In this document: positions 12,901 through 23,050 of the stretch, piece after piece
How the letters are laid out: the number at the start of each line of letters is the position of its first letter
Numbering within the stretch: the first letter of the stretch is position 1
Source of the DNA: Cocos nucifera
Taxonomy: Eukaryota > Streptophyta > Magnoliopsida > Arecales > Arecaceae
DNA: 64,000 bases
Reading direction: 5' to 3'
NCBI GenBank assembly: GCA_006176705.1
Contig: QRFJ01000007.1
Location: forward strand, 1,895,089-1,959,088
Made by a program: the position numbers and the translations under genes
Notes under the pieces: generated by a model
What the model saw: only the letters and a program-made list of their open reading frames with translations
Told to the model about the DNA's origin: nothing
Databases searched by the model: none

Positions 12901-15900
12901 GCATATGGTACTATAATCTTACTACAGCTTATATTGTATCATTCACCATATGGTCCACTCAGAAAACAAAAAGGTTCAATCTCATGCTGATCCATACCTA
13001 AGGATGTAACTAAGCCAAGATCAATCAATTTGGGCCAAAGCTTGGCTTAAAATTTACTTTGAACTTAAGTTTGGTATGAAGCTTAGCTTGTTTATTATCA
13101 GCCTAAGCCTATTCAAACCAAGCCAGAGAGACGCTATTTTCATTAGTTTGATGACCTTATGTTGTACCAAGTTTGGATCAAGCTTGATCTAAGCTCTAGT
13201 TGAACTAGATTAAAGCTCAATATGATCTTAAATAAAGTCCAACCTGATTAAAAAAGCATGAAACACATTCAAAAAGTTCAAATGTTAAATTAAAGTTTAG
13301 CAATCAATGTAATCTATTAATTGAACACTCAATAATGAACCACACATTTAAAAAAGAAAATGCTATTATCAAACACATTACCACCACATGAAAAATAATG
13401 TTTTAACTAGACCAGATGGGTGTGAGGCAAGAGAAGAGAGGCAGGCTCATAGGATTTGACATCCTCACCTTAAGCACCCCAAAAAATCAGCGATTGGATA
13501 TATTTCATATTTCAAATGGTTGATCATGCATATGCTTTTATATATGTGATATATTATACAACCAAATTCAAGCCTTATCAAGCTGAAACTGATCAAACTA
13601 GATTTTCTCAACCTGGCTTGGTATTAATTTTAAGCCTGAGAACTGAATTCCAGCATGGGTCGATTAACTTCAAACTAAGCATAATCGAGCATGTATTTCA
13701 AGGGAAGTATGAGCCAACTTGAGTTAATCAGATCAACTGATAGCTTTAGTTATACCATGGTTTGGCCAACAAATGCACAGCACTATGACAGGTTCATCAT
13801 GAAATTGTTTTTTTTTTCCTTTTTTGCTGATCTATGTAGTTACAGCCAAGATGACTCCAAAAAGCACGTGACATGCTACAAATCCTCAATCAACATATTT
13901 GAATTACCAATACACCACTTAGCAAAGAAGCAATCTACTTTGGTATCACTAATAATCATGATGGAAAGAACAAACATCAAAAACAAAAGCATTAGATTTA
14001 TATCTATATTGACCTTGACTTTTAACAAAAGAAAACCATCAATACAAACATATTAACCTTTTCATGCACTGATGACAATTTTATTTATATAATCCTTGCC
14101 CCTTAACAAAACAAAACCATGAATACAAACGTTTTCAACTTTTTATGCATTGATGGAAAATTCAAAACTTTCAAGTGTGATATTTTTTTTAACGTTCATT
14201 GAATATTGTGGCCAACATTCCCATTCCAGAAATAACATTTCAGTTTAATATCCCATTCTAACAAAAATTTCCCATTTCAATAGGACAGCAAACCAAGTTA
14301 CCATTTAGTATCTCAGCGCATTATCATGTGCATAATGCAACAGTTCTTATAGAAGTTCATAAAACTTTGTCACTGAACCATATAAAATGTAGATAATGCA
14401 TAATGTTCTTCTTCACCATTTTCAATGTCCAAATAAAAAATTTCTTAATTGCTATATCTTTCTCTACTACTAGACTTCAAAGTAGAGGGCTATATTTTTT
14501 TTAATGAACTTTCTTTACTATTTACTCAACACCATATGGAAGAAGTTACCAACTTTAATCAAAATGCCTTTTCACCTTCTCAATAACTGATCACAGCTGG
14601 CATGGAAATATGTATTGGCAACACCGATGCTCACCTCACTATCAGTCACAGTCCGTCTTTCTTCATTCAAGATATAGTAAGAATATGATTCAGCAAAACA
14701 TAATTGCTTACTTTATCCTCAGGTTCCTTTTCTTCTTCATTTGTTCGGGCATCTTTATCCTTATTTGCCTCTGAAGATGGAGCATCTTCCTGCTTCTCAG
14801 TAGCAACAAGCTTATCATCAGTGTTCACGTTTTCATCACTAGCCCTATCCAATCAACCATTACAAATGGTAAGCAACTTATATCAATTAAACAAGCTTCG
14901 TTATGGTTACACAAAAAAAAAAAAAAAAAAAAAAACCCTAAAAAGAAGACAGAGAAGAGTGATCTTAACTGTGCAATCATGTCATCAGTGGCAGTTCCCC
15001 AGTTACCACGCCCTGCCCCCTCGCGTTTGATCTCATACCCACGGCCTGTACCACTGTGTCGCTCATACATCCTGCGTGGGGGGCGTTCAGAGTCACCTCC
15101 AGCCTCACCATTTCGATACCCACCACGGCGGCCTCCACGAAATGGTGGACGCGGACCACGGTCCCTCTCAGGAAGCCTGCCAGCGTCACCTTCTTCACCT
15201 CCAAGTACTCCTCCACCTCCTCCACCATAGCCCCCTGAAAATCCATTGGCGTTCCCATTACCAATATCTCGATTTGGACCTATCCCACCTCCTCGTGCAC
15301 CTCTACCACGCCCAGGCCCACCTCGGCCAACTCCGCCACGTGTAGGTGCGGTGCTGCTCCTAGCCTCCCTCACTGCAAAACCAAAATAGAAATAAAAATC
15401 CAGATAAAAACAAGGAAAACGACGAAAAAAGGAACTTTGCTGCCAACAAGCTAGGTCTTGTGCAATACGATCTAAAAAAGAAGAATGAGAAGAAGAAGAA
15501 ATCCAACTTTCCCCAGAGCAACAGATAACTTATATAAAGAAAAACTATCAGAACGCCCACTGAAGCCGGGGTTGGATTGATTCCATAGCAAGATCACCAA
15601 TAGCAACAAATAAATTGTAAAGAAAACCTATCACAACGCGCGCTGAAACCGGGATTGTTTTCATTCCATAGCAAAGATCAGCCATTTCAAAACGATACCA
15701 ACGAATCGAACTGAATCCCAATCGAACTCACCGGCCTGAGACGGAGGGACGGGCTTGGTCGGGAGATTCGCCGCCACCGGGGTGGCGGCTGCGGCGGGGG
15801 CAGCAGGCTTCTTGGAAGCGATCTTCTGCTGCTGGGCTGCAATCAGTTGCGAGGGGTCATCGTTGTCGTCGTCCCCGAGGAGATCGAAGGGGTTCTGGGT

Positions 15901-15906
15901 GGCCAT
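6968..15906 (-). CDS. RGGA: RGG-repeat nuclear RNA-binding protein (RGGA-like, HABP4/SERBP1 family)
   Basis: Six coding exons on the minus strand: 15906-15732, 15372-14970, 14844-14712, 7578-7420, 7306-7244, 7159-6968. All have GT donors and AG acceptors and phases match, giving 374 residues, close to Arabidopsis RGGA. The N-terminus MATQNPFDLLGDD is the conserved Stm1-like start. Residues about 66-165 are Arg/Gly-rich with RGG, GRGRG and a poly-Gly run. NWGT at about 180 begins the HABP4/PAI-RBP1 region, followed by EMTLEEYEKIREEKRKALL (from residue 238), MQQLSSKK and FIKLGSDKD. SVSINEFLKPAE (from 312), a second RGRGRG block and FPTLGK close the protein. The family binds mRNA and ribosomes in cytoplasm and nucleus and is linked to stress responses. 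Intron 3 is 7,133 bp against 84-359 bp for the others. Confidence 0.93.
8500..10030. repeat. Degenerate local tandem duplication inside intron 3
   Basis: A segment near 8690-8850 ('tatgcctgctatggaactga', then 'ccacccaattctcttaaagg') returns near 9190-9360 as 'tatgcctgcaacggaactaa' and 'ccacccagttctctcaaagg'. Its flanks recur near 9525-9570 and 9790-10025 ('atttccaaaggcccttc', 'catcagcaataaacaa'). I infer three to four copies of a 0.4-0.5-kb unit with partial deletions. Confidence 0.6.
10632..10727. repeat. ~48-bp tandem duplication
   Basis: 'gatataatagg..aaaatatttg..a' followed by 'ccaatgatccctt' is repeated directly as 'gatataatagacaaaatatt' and 'ccaatgatccatt'. It is a local duplication within intron 3. 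Confidence 0.6.
12424..12466. repeat. Imperfect (TATG)n microsatellite
   Basis: Alternating 'tatg', 'catg' and 'tgta' units lie in intron 3 of the RGGA-like gene. A second short ATGTAT-rich run follows at about 12495-12525. Confidence 0.75.
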
Positions 15907-16100
15907 CTCCGCAGTGACGTCTGGGAGCCGCGGTCGGAGGGGCTGGAGGAAACCCTAGGCACTAGTAGGAGAAGGACCTCGGCGTTCGATCTCCATGGGA
16001 CCTAGATTCGGTGGCCAGAGGCCTCTTGGGAGAGGAGAAAACTAGGGTTTTGGGGGAAGCAGATAGGAGGAACGGATGAAGAAGCGGAAAACCCTAGCCG
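15904..16100 (-). promoter_or_regulatory. 5' UTR / promoter-proximal region with telo-box motifs
   Basis: The AAACCCTAG telo-box occurs three times close to the RGGA-like start: at 15950-15958, at 16042-16050 (inverted) and at 16089-16097. Telo-boxes are typical of promoters and 5' UTRs of plant ribosomal-protein and translation-related genes, which fits a ribosome-associated RGG protein. The transcription start itself cannot be fixed from sequence. Confidence 0.5.
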
Positions 16101-16419
16101 CACTGCAGGGTAGTCCATCCATGCGACCTATTCCCTTTCCCTGTAGCTCGGATTTATTAATTCATCCTATCAATGGCCGAAATGACAGAACTACCCATAA
16201 TATTCTAAAATTTTCGAGTATGCTGCCGATTTTTTGTACGTCTGATTTTCGCTTTAGCATGAAGCCTATATCAAATGGGTATTTCGGCCATAAAAATTAT
16301 TTTTTAAATATTTATTTATTTATTTATTTTGGTCGCATCATTTTTAATTTAAATGATCAAGATATACAATATTCTATAAAACTGACAAGGTGACATCCTC
16401 TCACCTCCAAACTCCTTTG

Positions 16420-17819
16420 AATGCTCCACCAAGGCAGCAACCCAATAAGCTATGTTATTCGCCTCCCAATAGATATGTTGGATAAATATTACAGTAGATT
16501 AATGAAGAAAAGTCCAAATATCATAGATCAATGGATGAGCCTCCTACTGCTCTAAGCCATTCTGGATCCAAGTAATGATGGTAGCAAGGTCGCTCTTGAT
16601 GAAGATCCCCTCCATACGAAGCTCTCACACAATAAAAATGATGTCAGCCTAAGCAGCATGAAGCTCCACTTTCGGGACTGATGGCTCATAGAGATGGAAC
16701 CCTTCAGCTGTAAGCATTCGAGCATCAGGACTGTGAATGATAAAATCAGCTCTACCTCTACTCTTCCTGATACTACCATCAAAGTTTACTTTGACACTCC
16801 TCGATGGAGAGGACTCCCAGGAGATAAATAAGGCCAGTCGGGTCGCTGCTAGAGTAGCATGGGAGTTCCAATGGTCAGGGGTATCAAGGGGACCAGTGGC
16901 AGCATCGAACCGAAATACTCCACAGCAAGGCAACAAGCTCTCTTTAGCACTCTATGCATAGAAGCCACCTCACCATCAAAGACTAGGCAGTTCTTAAAAA
17001 GCTAGATCTAATAAGCTATATAAATCATCTGATTGTCGTAGGAGTACTCCCCCTCAGTCACACTCTAATGGATCATGCTTGGAAAGGACTCCAACCATAG
17101 GCCATTACTCGACTCGGGTAGACACTAGCTTGTCTCCAAATCAGCCTTGCCCTCGGATAGTGTAGGACAGCATGCTCGGTCAACTCCTCGAGCCCGCACA
17201 TTGGATAAGAGATCGAAAAGTCCATATCCCTCCCTCTGAAAAGAGTGCATGTCGGTAGGCGATTCTAGGCAAGCTTTCAAAGGAAGAGACTCATTCTGGA
17301 ATGGGCAGCTACTCTCCAAATCTAGGCCGCCTCAGTCCTCCTAACTGCCGCCAGTCTGCACATCTTGGTCAGATCACGCAAGGGGATCTTTGAGCAGTAA
17401 GACTGACCCCAAACCCTCACATCCTCAAAGATGAATCTAGATCGAAGTAGCAAGAATTCGGTGAACAAGCGAACCACCAAACAGGTGGTTGACCTCCTGG
17501 ACTCGCTAACTCCTACCATCCTTAGTCATCAGGTCACAAACTCGCCCCAGAGCAGCCATCTTATTGCTAATAATGGTCGGCCAGTGGGAAAGGGGCAGTC
17601 TCGAGATCCAGGCATCATGAGTCATGTCAATCGAGCAGTCATTCCTAATCAACCAACTGACCTCATCCATCACACTAGGCCCTCGAGCACAGATCTCCTT
17701 CTAGATGAAGGAGCAACCACGAGCTACTTGGATCGGGAGCCCCTAGCTCTACTCCCCATATTGGGCCCTCATCACCCTGCTCCAAAGATAATCCGGCTGA
17801 ATAAGAAATCGATGGTATA
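16420..17819 (-). mobile_element. LINE, 3' part (post-RT region, RNase H), left of LTR insertion
   Basis: Minus-strand reading gives HRFLIQPDYLWSRVMRAQYG immediately left of the LTR element (17818-17755), then zf-RVT-like linker sequence with several stops. At about 16936-16645 is an RNase H-like domain (VKVNFDGS, KVELHAA). It continues the RT fragment at 23051-23785, from which it is separated by the LTR element. Stops and frameshifts make it a remnant. Confidence 0.8.
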
Positions 17820-18899
17820 TGTTGACACAGAAACTAGTTGTCGCTGGAGTTCGCCGGAGTTGAGGTCGATGAGGCTGCCGCCGGGGACCTGCAAAACAAA
17901 GTCCCGCTCGGAGCCGGTGGGGGGGGTGGCTCTGGCAGGACCCTCCGACGCTCAAGTTAGTTCCCATCAACAGGAATGGAGTGCTCGGTAGAGTTTTTAA
18001 GAAAGAGAAAAGGGTTTTCAGAATCTAGCGTAAGGGTATCCGGAGGATTCTTTTTATAGAGGGAGCTTGTTGTAACCGCCTTGGTTAATGAGCGTCGTAA
18101 CTGTTCTGATCAATTCAGAATCTAGCATAAGGGTATCTGGAGGGTTCTTTTTATAGAAGGAGCTTGTTGTAACCGCCTTGGTTAATGAGCATCGTAACTG
18201 TCCTGATCAATGCCGGTCGTTATTGCCGATCGTTATTGTCGATTGTTATTGCCGATAAATGTCGATCGTTATTGCCGATTGTTATTATCGTGTACCATCT
18301 GCAGAAATCCATCATAAGGAGTTCGGCCATTGAGAAGCTCGTCCACTGAAGAAGTCTGTAGAAAGTTCGGCTTCCGTAGAAGCTCGGTCGCTGGAGAAAT
18401 CCGTAGGAAGTCCGACTTTCGTATAAGCCCGATCGCTGGAGGGTTCCGTAAGGAGTCTGGCTTCCTTAGAAGCTTGGCTCGAGAGGAAGCTTTGGGGGGA
18501 GTTCGGCTCCCGCAGGCGTCTGACTGTAACAACGCGGAGACAGTTCAGCTTTTGTAGGAGTCTGACTGAAGCTCGACGATTGAGCAATCAGAAATAGTTC
18601 GACAGCTAAATAGTTCGGCTCGCTGCCGACTGCTGAGGAGTTCGGGTGCTAGTTGTCCGAAGGAGCTTGGCCGGCTGAAAGAATGGTCGCTTGAGGAGTT
18701 TCGCCGCTGGGAGTATGAAGCTCGGCCGCTTGAGAGTTCGGTCGGTTGAAAGACTTCGACTGAGGCCCGGCCGCTGAGAAGTTCGGTCGGATGTAGGAGT
18801 TCGGCTAAGACGCGTCCGCTGAAGCTCTTCCATGGCTATTAACTGCATTAGACTGGACACCGAACTTGACTTTGGCAGGAGCGGAATTTATCCCCAACA
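17820..18899 (-). repeat. 3' LTR of the nested element (1,080 bp)
   Basis: In element orientation it starts TGTTGGGGATAAATTCC and ends GTGTCAACA. It is about 100 bp longer than its partner because of a 97-bp tandem duplication at 18019-18115 / 18116-18212 that covers the TATA box. Confidence 0.9.
18019..18212 (-). promoter_or_regulatory. Duplicated LTR core promoter (two TATA boxes)
   Basis: Two direct copies of 97 bp run back to back from 'cagaatctag' to 'ctgatcaat'. Each contains a minus-strand CTATAAAAAG box. The 5' LTR has a single copy. Confidence 0.85.
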
Positions 18900-18916
18900 C
18901 TAGCCCCCTCACTTTC
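18900..18916 (-). other. Polypurine tract
   Basis: The minus-strand GAAAGTGAGGGGGCTAG lies directly upstream of the 3' LTR. It fixes the orientation of the element. Confidence 0.75.
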
Positions 18917-19221
18917 GAGTTCGAAATTCGAAGGAAGGGAGTGCAGACAAGGCGACTACTGAAGTTTTCTTTTGGGCTTCGTATCGGTCCATGTCGAAGT
19001 TCGAGGAAGATTTCATCTCTGGCTAAAGTTGATGCTGAAGTTGAGGCTCTCTAGCCGAGGTTGATTCGGTCAAAAATCCTATCTCTCGCCGAGGTCGAAG
19101 TCGGCACTCTTCAGCCGAGGTCAGCCTAGTCGCTCGGGGGAGACCTTATTTGATCGAGGTTGATAGGATCGCTCGGAGGAGATATTATCTCCTCTGGCTG
19201 AGGTTGATGCGGGTGCTCACG

Positions 19222-20180
19222 TTAGGACGAGGTCTTCCTCCTGTTCCTAATGGGCTGTGGGGGCACATGCGGACCGTCGTCCGAGTCCTCTCCCCCCGTC
19301 TCGTCTAAGGTGAACGAGGCCTTCGACTTTGCTCGCATTAGGACGAGGTCTTCCTCCTGTTCCTAACGGCTATGGGGGCACATGCGGACCGTCGTCCGAG
19401 TTTCTCTCCCCATCTCGTCTAAGGTGAACGAGGCCTTCGACTTTGCTCGCGTTAGGACGAGATCTTCCTCCTATTCCTAACGGACTGTGGGGGCACATGC
19501 GGACCATCGTCCGAACTTCTCCCCCCATCTCGTCCTTTGTGAACGAGGCCTTCGACTTTGCTCGCGTTAGGACGAGGTCTTCCTCCTATTCCTAATGGGC
19601 TGTGGGGGCACATGCAGACCGTCGTCCGAACTTCTCCCTCCATCTCGTCCTTTGTGAACGAGGCCTTCGACTTTGCTCGCGTTAGGACGAGATCTTCCTC
19701 CTGTTCCTAACGGGCTGTGGGGGCACATGCGGACTATCGTCCGAACTTCTCCCTCCATCTCGTCCTTTGTGAACGAGGCCTTCGACTTTGCTCGCGTTAG
19801 GACGAGGTCTTCCTCCTGTTCCTAACGAGCTATGGAGGCACATGCGGACCGTCATCCGAACTTCTCCCTCCATTTCGTCCTTTGTGAATGAGGCCTTCGA
19901 CTTTGCTCGCGTTAGGACGAGATCTTCCTCCTGTTCCTAAAAGGCTATGGGGGCACATGCGGACCATCGTCCGAATTTCTCCTCCCGTCTCGTCCTTTGT
20001 GAACGAGGCCTTCAACTTTGCTCGCATTAGGACGAGGTCTTCCTCCTATTCCTAACGAGCTGTGGGGGCACATGCGGACCGTCATCCAAACTTCTCCCCC
20101 TGTCTCGTCCTTTGTGAACGAGGCCTTCGACTTTGCTCGCATTAGGACGAGATCTTCCTCCTATTCCTAACGGGCTGTTT
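19222..20180. repeat. 115-bp tandem array (about 8.5-9 copies)
   Basis: 'ttaggacgag' starts recur at 19222, 19338, 19452, 19567, 19682, 19797, 19912, 20027 and 20142, a spacing of 114-116 bp. Each unit contains 'gggggcacatgcggaccgtc' and 'gaacgaggccttcgactttg' with few changes. The minus-strand frames through it are 63-65 codons each with stops in the array, and 115 is not a multiple of three, so it is not one protein repeat. Confidence 0.93.
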
Positions 20181-20459
20181 TTACTCATTTTTCTCTTGCC
20201 ATCCCGTAATCCTTGAGGTCTTGACGGCTGGCTCTTAACTTTGCTGAGAATTCGAGTTAGAGTAGCGGGGCATAGTTGCGAAACCTTTCGAAAGGAGGAC
20301 TTCTTCGCGCCCTTCTGTCGGGACTTCCTTGGTGACGAGCTCGAGGTGAAGTTTGGCCTCACTTGCAATGGGGTGATCATGGACGTGGCCGAACTTGCGA
20401 AACCTTCCATGGGAATTCCTTAGTAGCGAGCTCGAAAAGTTTGGGCCTTGTGCTGTGGA

Positions 20460-21430
20460 GGTCGTAAATGCGGCCGAACTTCATTCCATCTTTTTGTGAA
20501 ACCTGCGGAAGAACTTCATGCCCTTTGTTGGAGCTTCCTTGGAGTCAGGGAGTCCTCGCTTGTCCTGGGGCGGTCGTGAGCGCAACCGAACTTCATCTCA
20601 CCTCTTGTGAAATACCGAACTTCATTCCACGGGAGAACTTTGTTCCGCCCTTGTTTGCGCCGAATTTCACTTGATGGTGAGCTTCGAAGGGAAGTTCGGC
20701 CTCACTTGCACCGAACTTCATTCCAATAATGAGCTTCTGAGGAAAGTTCGGCTTTGCTTCCGTCCAACTTCATTCTGATGATGAGTTGCGGAGTTCGGCC
20801 TCGCTTATGCCGAACTTCATTCCGCAGGAGAACTTCCATCCTTGCTTGCACCGAACTTCACTGGATTGTGAGCTTCGAAGGGGAGTTCGGCTTCACTTGA
20901 GCCGAACTTCGCTCCGCTTTCCTGCGAAAGCTTCCACGGAAGGACTTCATGTTCGAGGGGGAGCTCGATTTTCTTCACGCCGAACTTCATTCCTCTTTCC
21001 CGCGAAACTCTACGCGGGAGAACTTTCTGCTACTTTTGTTCGGACTTTCTTTAGGACGAGCTTGAGGGGAGCTCGGCTTTCCTCGTGCCAGACTTCATTC
21101 CGAATCTTCATTCCGCTTTTCCGCGAGATCTTCCACGGCAGAACTTCCTGCTTCTTTGTCGGGGCTTCCTCGATGATAAGCCTCGAGGTCGTAGACGTGG
21201 CCGAACTTCATTCCGCCTCCTTGGACACAGCCGAACTTCATTCCGCCTCCTTGCAAAACCTTCTATGGAGGAACTTCTTCCTTCATTATTCCGAACTTTC
21301 TTGACGACGAGCTCGAGGTGGAGCTCGGCTTTGCTTTAGCTACCGAACTTCACTCCACCTCCTATGAATTCTTTGTAGGAGGTTTCGTAGATGACATACT
21401 CGAGATGGGGGAGTTCGGCCTGACTTGAGC
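20460..21430. repeat. Degenerate 'gccgaacttcattcc' repeat region
   Basis: The words 'gccgaacttcattcc', 'gagttcggc' and 'gagcttcgagg' recur at irregular 40-90 bp spacing throughout this part of the LTR-element interior. It appears to be an older, diverged form of the 51-bp array that follows. Confidence 0.75.
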
Positions 21431-21640
21431 GATGAGCTTCGAGGAAAAGTTTGGCTTTGCTTCCGCCGAACTTTATTCCGATGATGAGCTTCGAGGGGAG
21501 TTCGTCTTTGCTTACGCCGAACTTTATTCCGATGATGAGCTTCGAGGGGAGTTCGGCTTTGCTTACGTCGAACTTTATTCTGATGATGAGCTTCGAGGGG
21601 AGTTCGGCTTCGCTTTCGCCGAACTTCGTTCCAATCTCCT
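21431..21640. repeat. 51-bp tandem array (about 4 copies)
   Basis: 'gatgagcttcgagg' starts at 21431, 21483, 21534 and 21585. The 51-bp unit is a multiple of three, so both strands stay open: a 17-residue repeat with DDELRGEFGFAYAELYS on plus and NKVRRKQSRTPLEAHH on minus. Whether either is translated is unknown. Confidence 0.85.
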
Positions 21641-22051
21641 TGTGAAATTTTCTGCGGGAGAACTTCTGCTCTCCGTTTCTCCTTCCTAAGGGCGATTGGT
21701 ATGCCCAAATGCTTTTTCTTATGGCCGGTTCCTCGCATCCTCATGGCGAGTTTGCTGGCAAAGTCTCCGTTGGATGTTGTCACACGGCCAGCATCATCTC
21801 GACGGGGCCACAGACCCGACCAGCAGGTTGAACTGCCCCATGTCTGTGATGGCTTCGTGTGGAAACTGGGCTATTGGGGTTGAGATAGGAACAGACGAAT
21901 CTGGCGTGCAGGCCGCCGATCGTCGAGTCGAAGCTCTCAAGGCATTTTCTCTTCGGGAGAGAACTTTAGTGAGGAAGAAGATGGATTTTCAGAGAGAGAA
22001 ATCATCGCCGAGCACTTCTTTAAGAATAAGGGAACCTCGAAGGTTCATGCC

Positions 22052-22068
22052 CCTCCTTCTAGCGCCAA
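22052..22068 (-). other. Primer-binding-site-like sequence
   Basis: The minus-strand TTGGCGCTAGAAGGAGG begins two bases after the CAACA end of the 5' LTR. It starts with TGG, as expected for pairing with a tRNA CCA end. The tRNA was not identified. Confidence 0.7.
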
Positions 22069-22070
22069 TC

Positions 22071-23050
22071 TGTTGACGCAGAACTAGTTGTCGTCGGAGT
22101 TCGCCGGAGTTGAGGCCGATGAGGCTGCCATCGGAGACCTGCAAAACAAAGTTCCGCTCGGAGCCGGTGGGGGGGTGGCTCCGGCAGGACCCTTCGATGC
22201 TCAAATCAGTTTCCGTCAACAGGAATGGAGTACTTAGTAGAGTTTTTGAGGAAGAGAAAAGAGTTTTCAGAATCTGGCGTAAGGATATCCGGAGGGTCCT
22301 TTTTATAGAGGGAGCTTGTTGTAACCACCTTGGTTAATGAGCGTCGTAACTGTCCTGATCAATGTCGATCGTTATTGCCGATTGTTATTGCCGATAAATG
22401 TCGATCGTTATTGCCCATTGTTATTGTCGTGTAACCATAGCGAAATCGCCTGCAGGAATCCATCATAAGGAGTTCGGCCATTGAGAAGCTCGTCCACTGA
22501 AGAAGTCTGTAGGGAGTCTGGCTTCCGTAGAAGCTCGGTCGCTGGAGAAATCCGCAGGAAGTCCGACTTTCGTATAAGCCCAGTCGCTGGAGGGTTCCGT
22601 AAGGAGTCTGGCTTTCTTAGAAGCTCGGCTCGAGAGGAAGCTTTGGGAGGAGTTCGGCTCCCGCAGACGCCTGGCTGTAATGATGCGGAGACAGTTCAGC
22701 TTTTGCAGGAGTCTGATTGAAGCTCGGCGATTGAGCAATCAGAAATAGTTCGGTAGCTAAGTAGTTCGGCTCGCTATCGACTGCTGAGGAGTTCGGGCGC
22801 TGGTTGTCCGAAGGAGCTCGACCGGCTGAAAGAATGGTCGCTTGAAGAGTTCGGCCGCTGGGAGTATGAAGCTCGGCCGCTTGAGAGTTCAGTCAGTTGA
22901 AGGACTTCGGCTGAGGCCCGACCGCTGAGAAGTTCGGCCGGATGTAGGAGTTCGGCTAAGACGCGTCCGCTGAAGCTCTTCCGTGACTATTGACCGCATC
23001 AGGCTAGACACCGAACTTGACTTTGGTAGAATCGGAATTTATCCCCAATA
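22071..23050 (-). repeat. 5' LTR of the nested element (980 bp)
   Basis: It matches 17820-18899 along its length with scattered substitutions. Its outer end reads TATTGGGG in element orientation instead of TGTTGGGG, so the terminal TG has decayed. A TATA box (CTATAAAAAGG) lies at about 22299-22308 on the minus strand. Confidence 0.9.

Larger units (their letters stand above)
7579..14711 (-). other. 7.1-kb intron 3 of the RGGA-like gene
   Basis: The intron is bounded by donor GTAAGC (14711 inward on the minus strand) and acceptor TATAG ending at 7579. No exon of another gene was recognised inside. It contains a degenerate repeated segment at about 8500-10030, microsatellites, and stretches rich in 'aagctt' and 'caagctt' words at about 13000-13700 that look like an unidentified repeat. 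All short open frames inside appear to be chance. Confidence 0.8.
17820..23050 (-). mobile_element. Non-autonomous LTR retrotransposon nested in a LINE
   Basis: Two long direct repeats (17820-18899 and 22071-23050) flank a 3.17-kb interior. The 5-bp duplication GTATA lies on both sides (17815-17819 and 23051-23055). Orientation is minus. In that sense the right copy is the 5' LTR, followed by a PBS-like TTGGCGCTAGAAGGAGG. A purine tract GAAAGTGAGGGGGCTAG precedes the 3' LTR, and CTATAAAAAG lies in each LTR. No gag, protease, RT or integrase could be read in the interior, which instead carries two tandem arrays (115 bp and 51 bp units). This is a LARD-like element that must depend on enzymes from a partner element. 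Family assignment is open; the PBS and 5-bp duplication suit a Gypsy-type partner. Confidence 0.88.

Noticed and set aside
14979..15345. Plus-strand proline-rich and histidine-rich frames opposite the RGG exon
   Set aside because: They are antisense images of the Arg/Gly-rich repeats and share no family features.
14825..15373. A 182-codon frame read through the second RGGA exon into its downstream intron
   Set aside because: The part below 14970 is intron: a GTTAAG donor follows the DDMIA segment and a long A/T homopolymer run is translated as poly-Phe. The spliced model matches the family.
19452..20142. Series of 63-65 codon basic frames with VHKGRDGGRSSDDG
   Set aside because: They are shadows of the 115-bp tandem array. 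Each ends within the next unit, and the unit is not a multiple of three.
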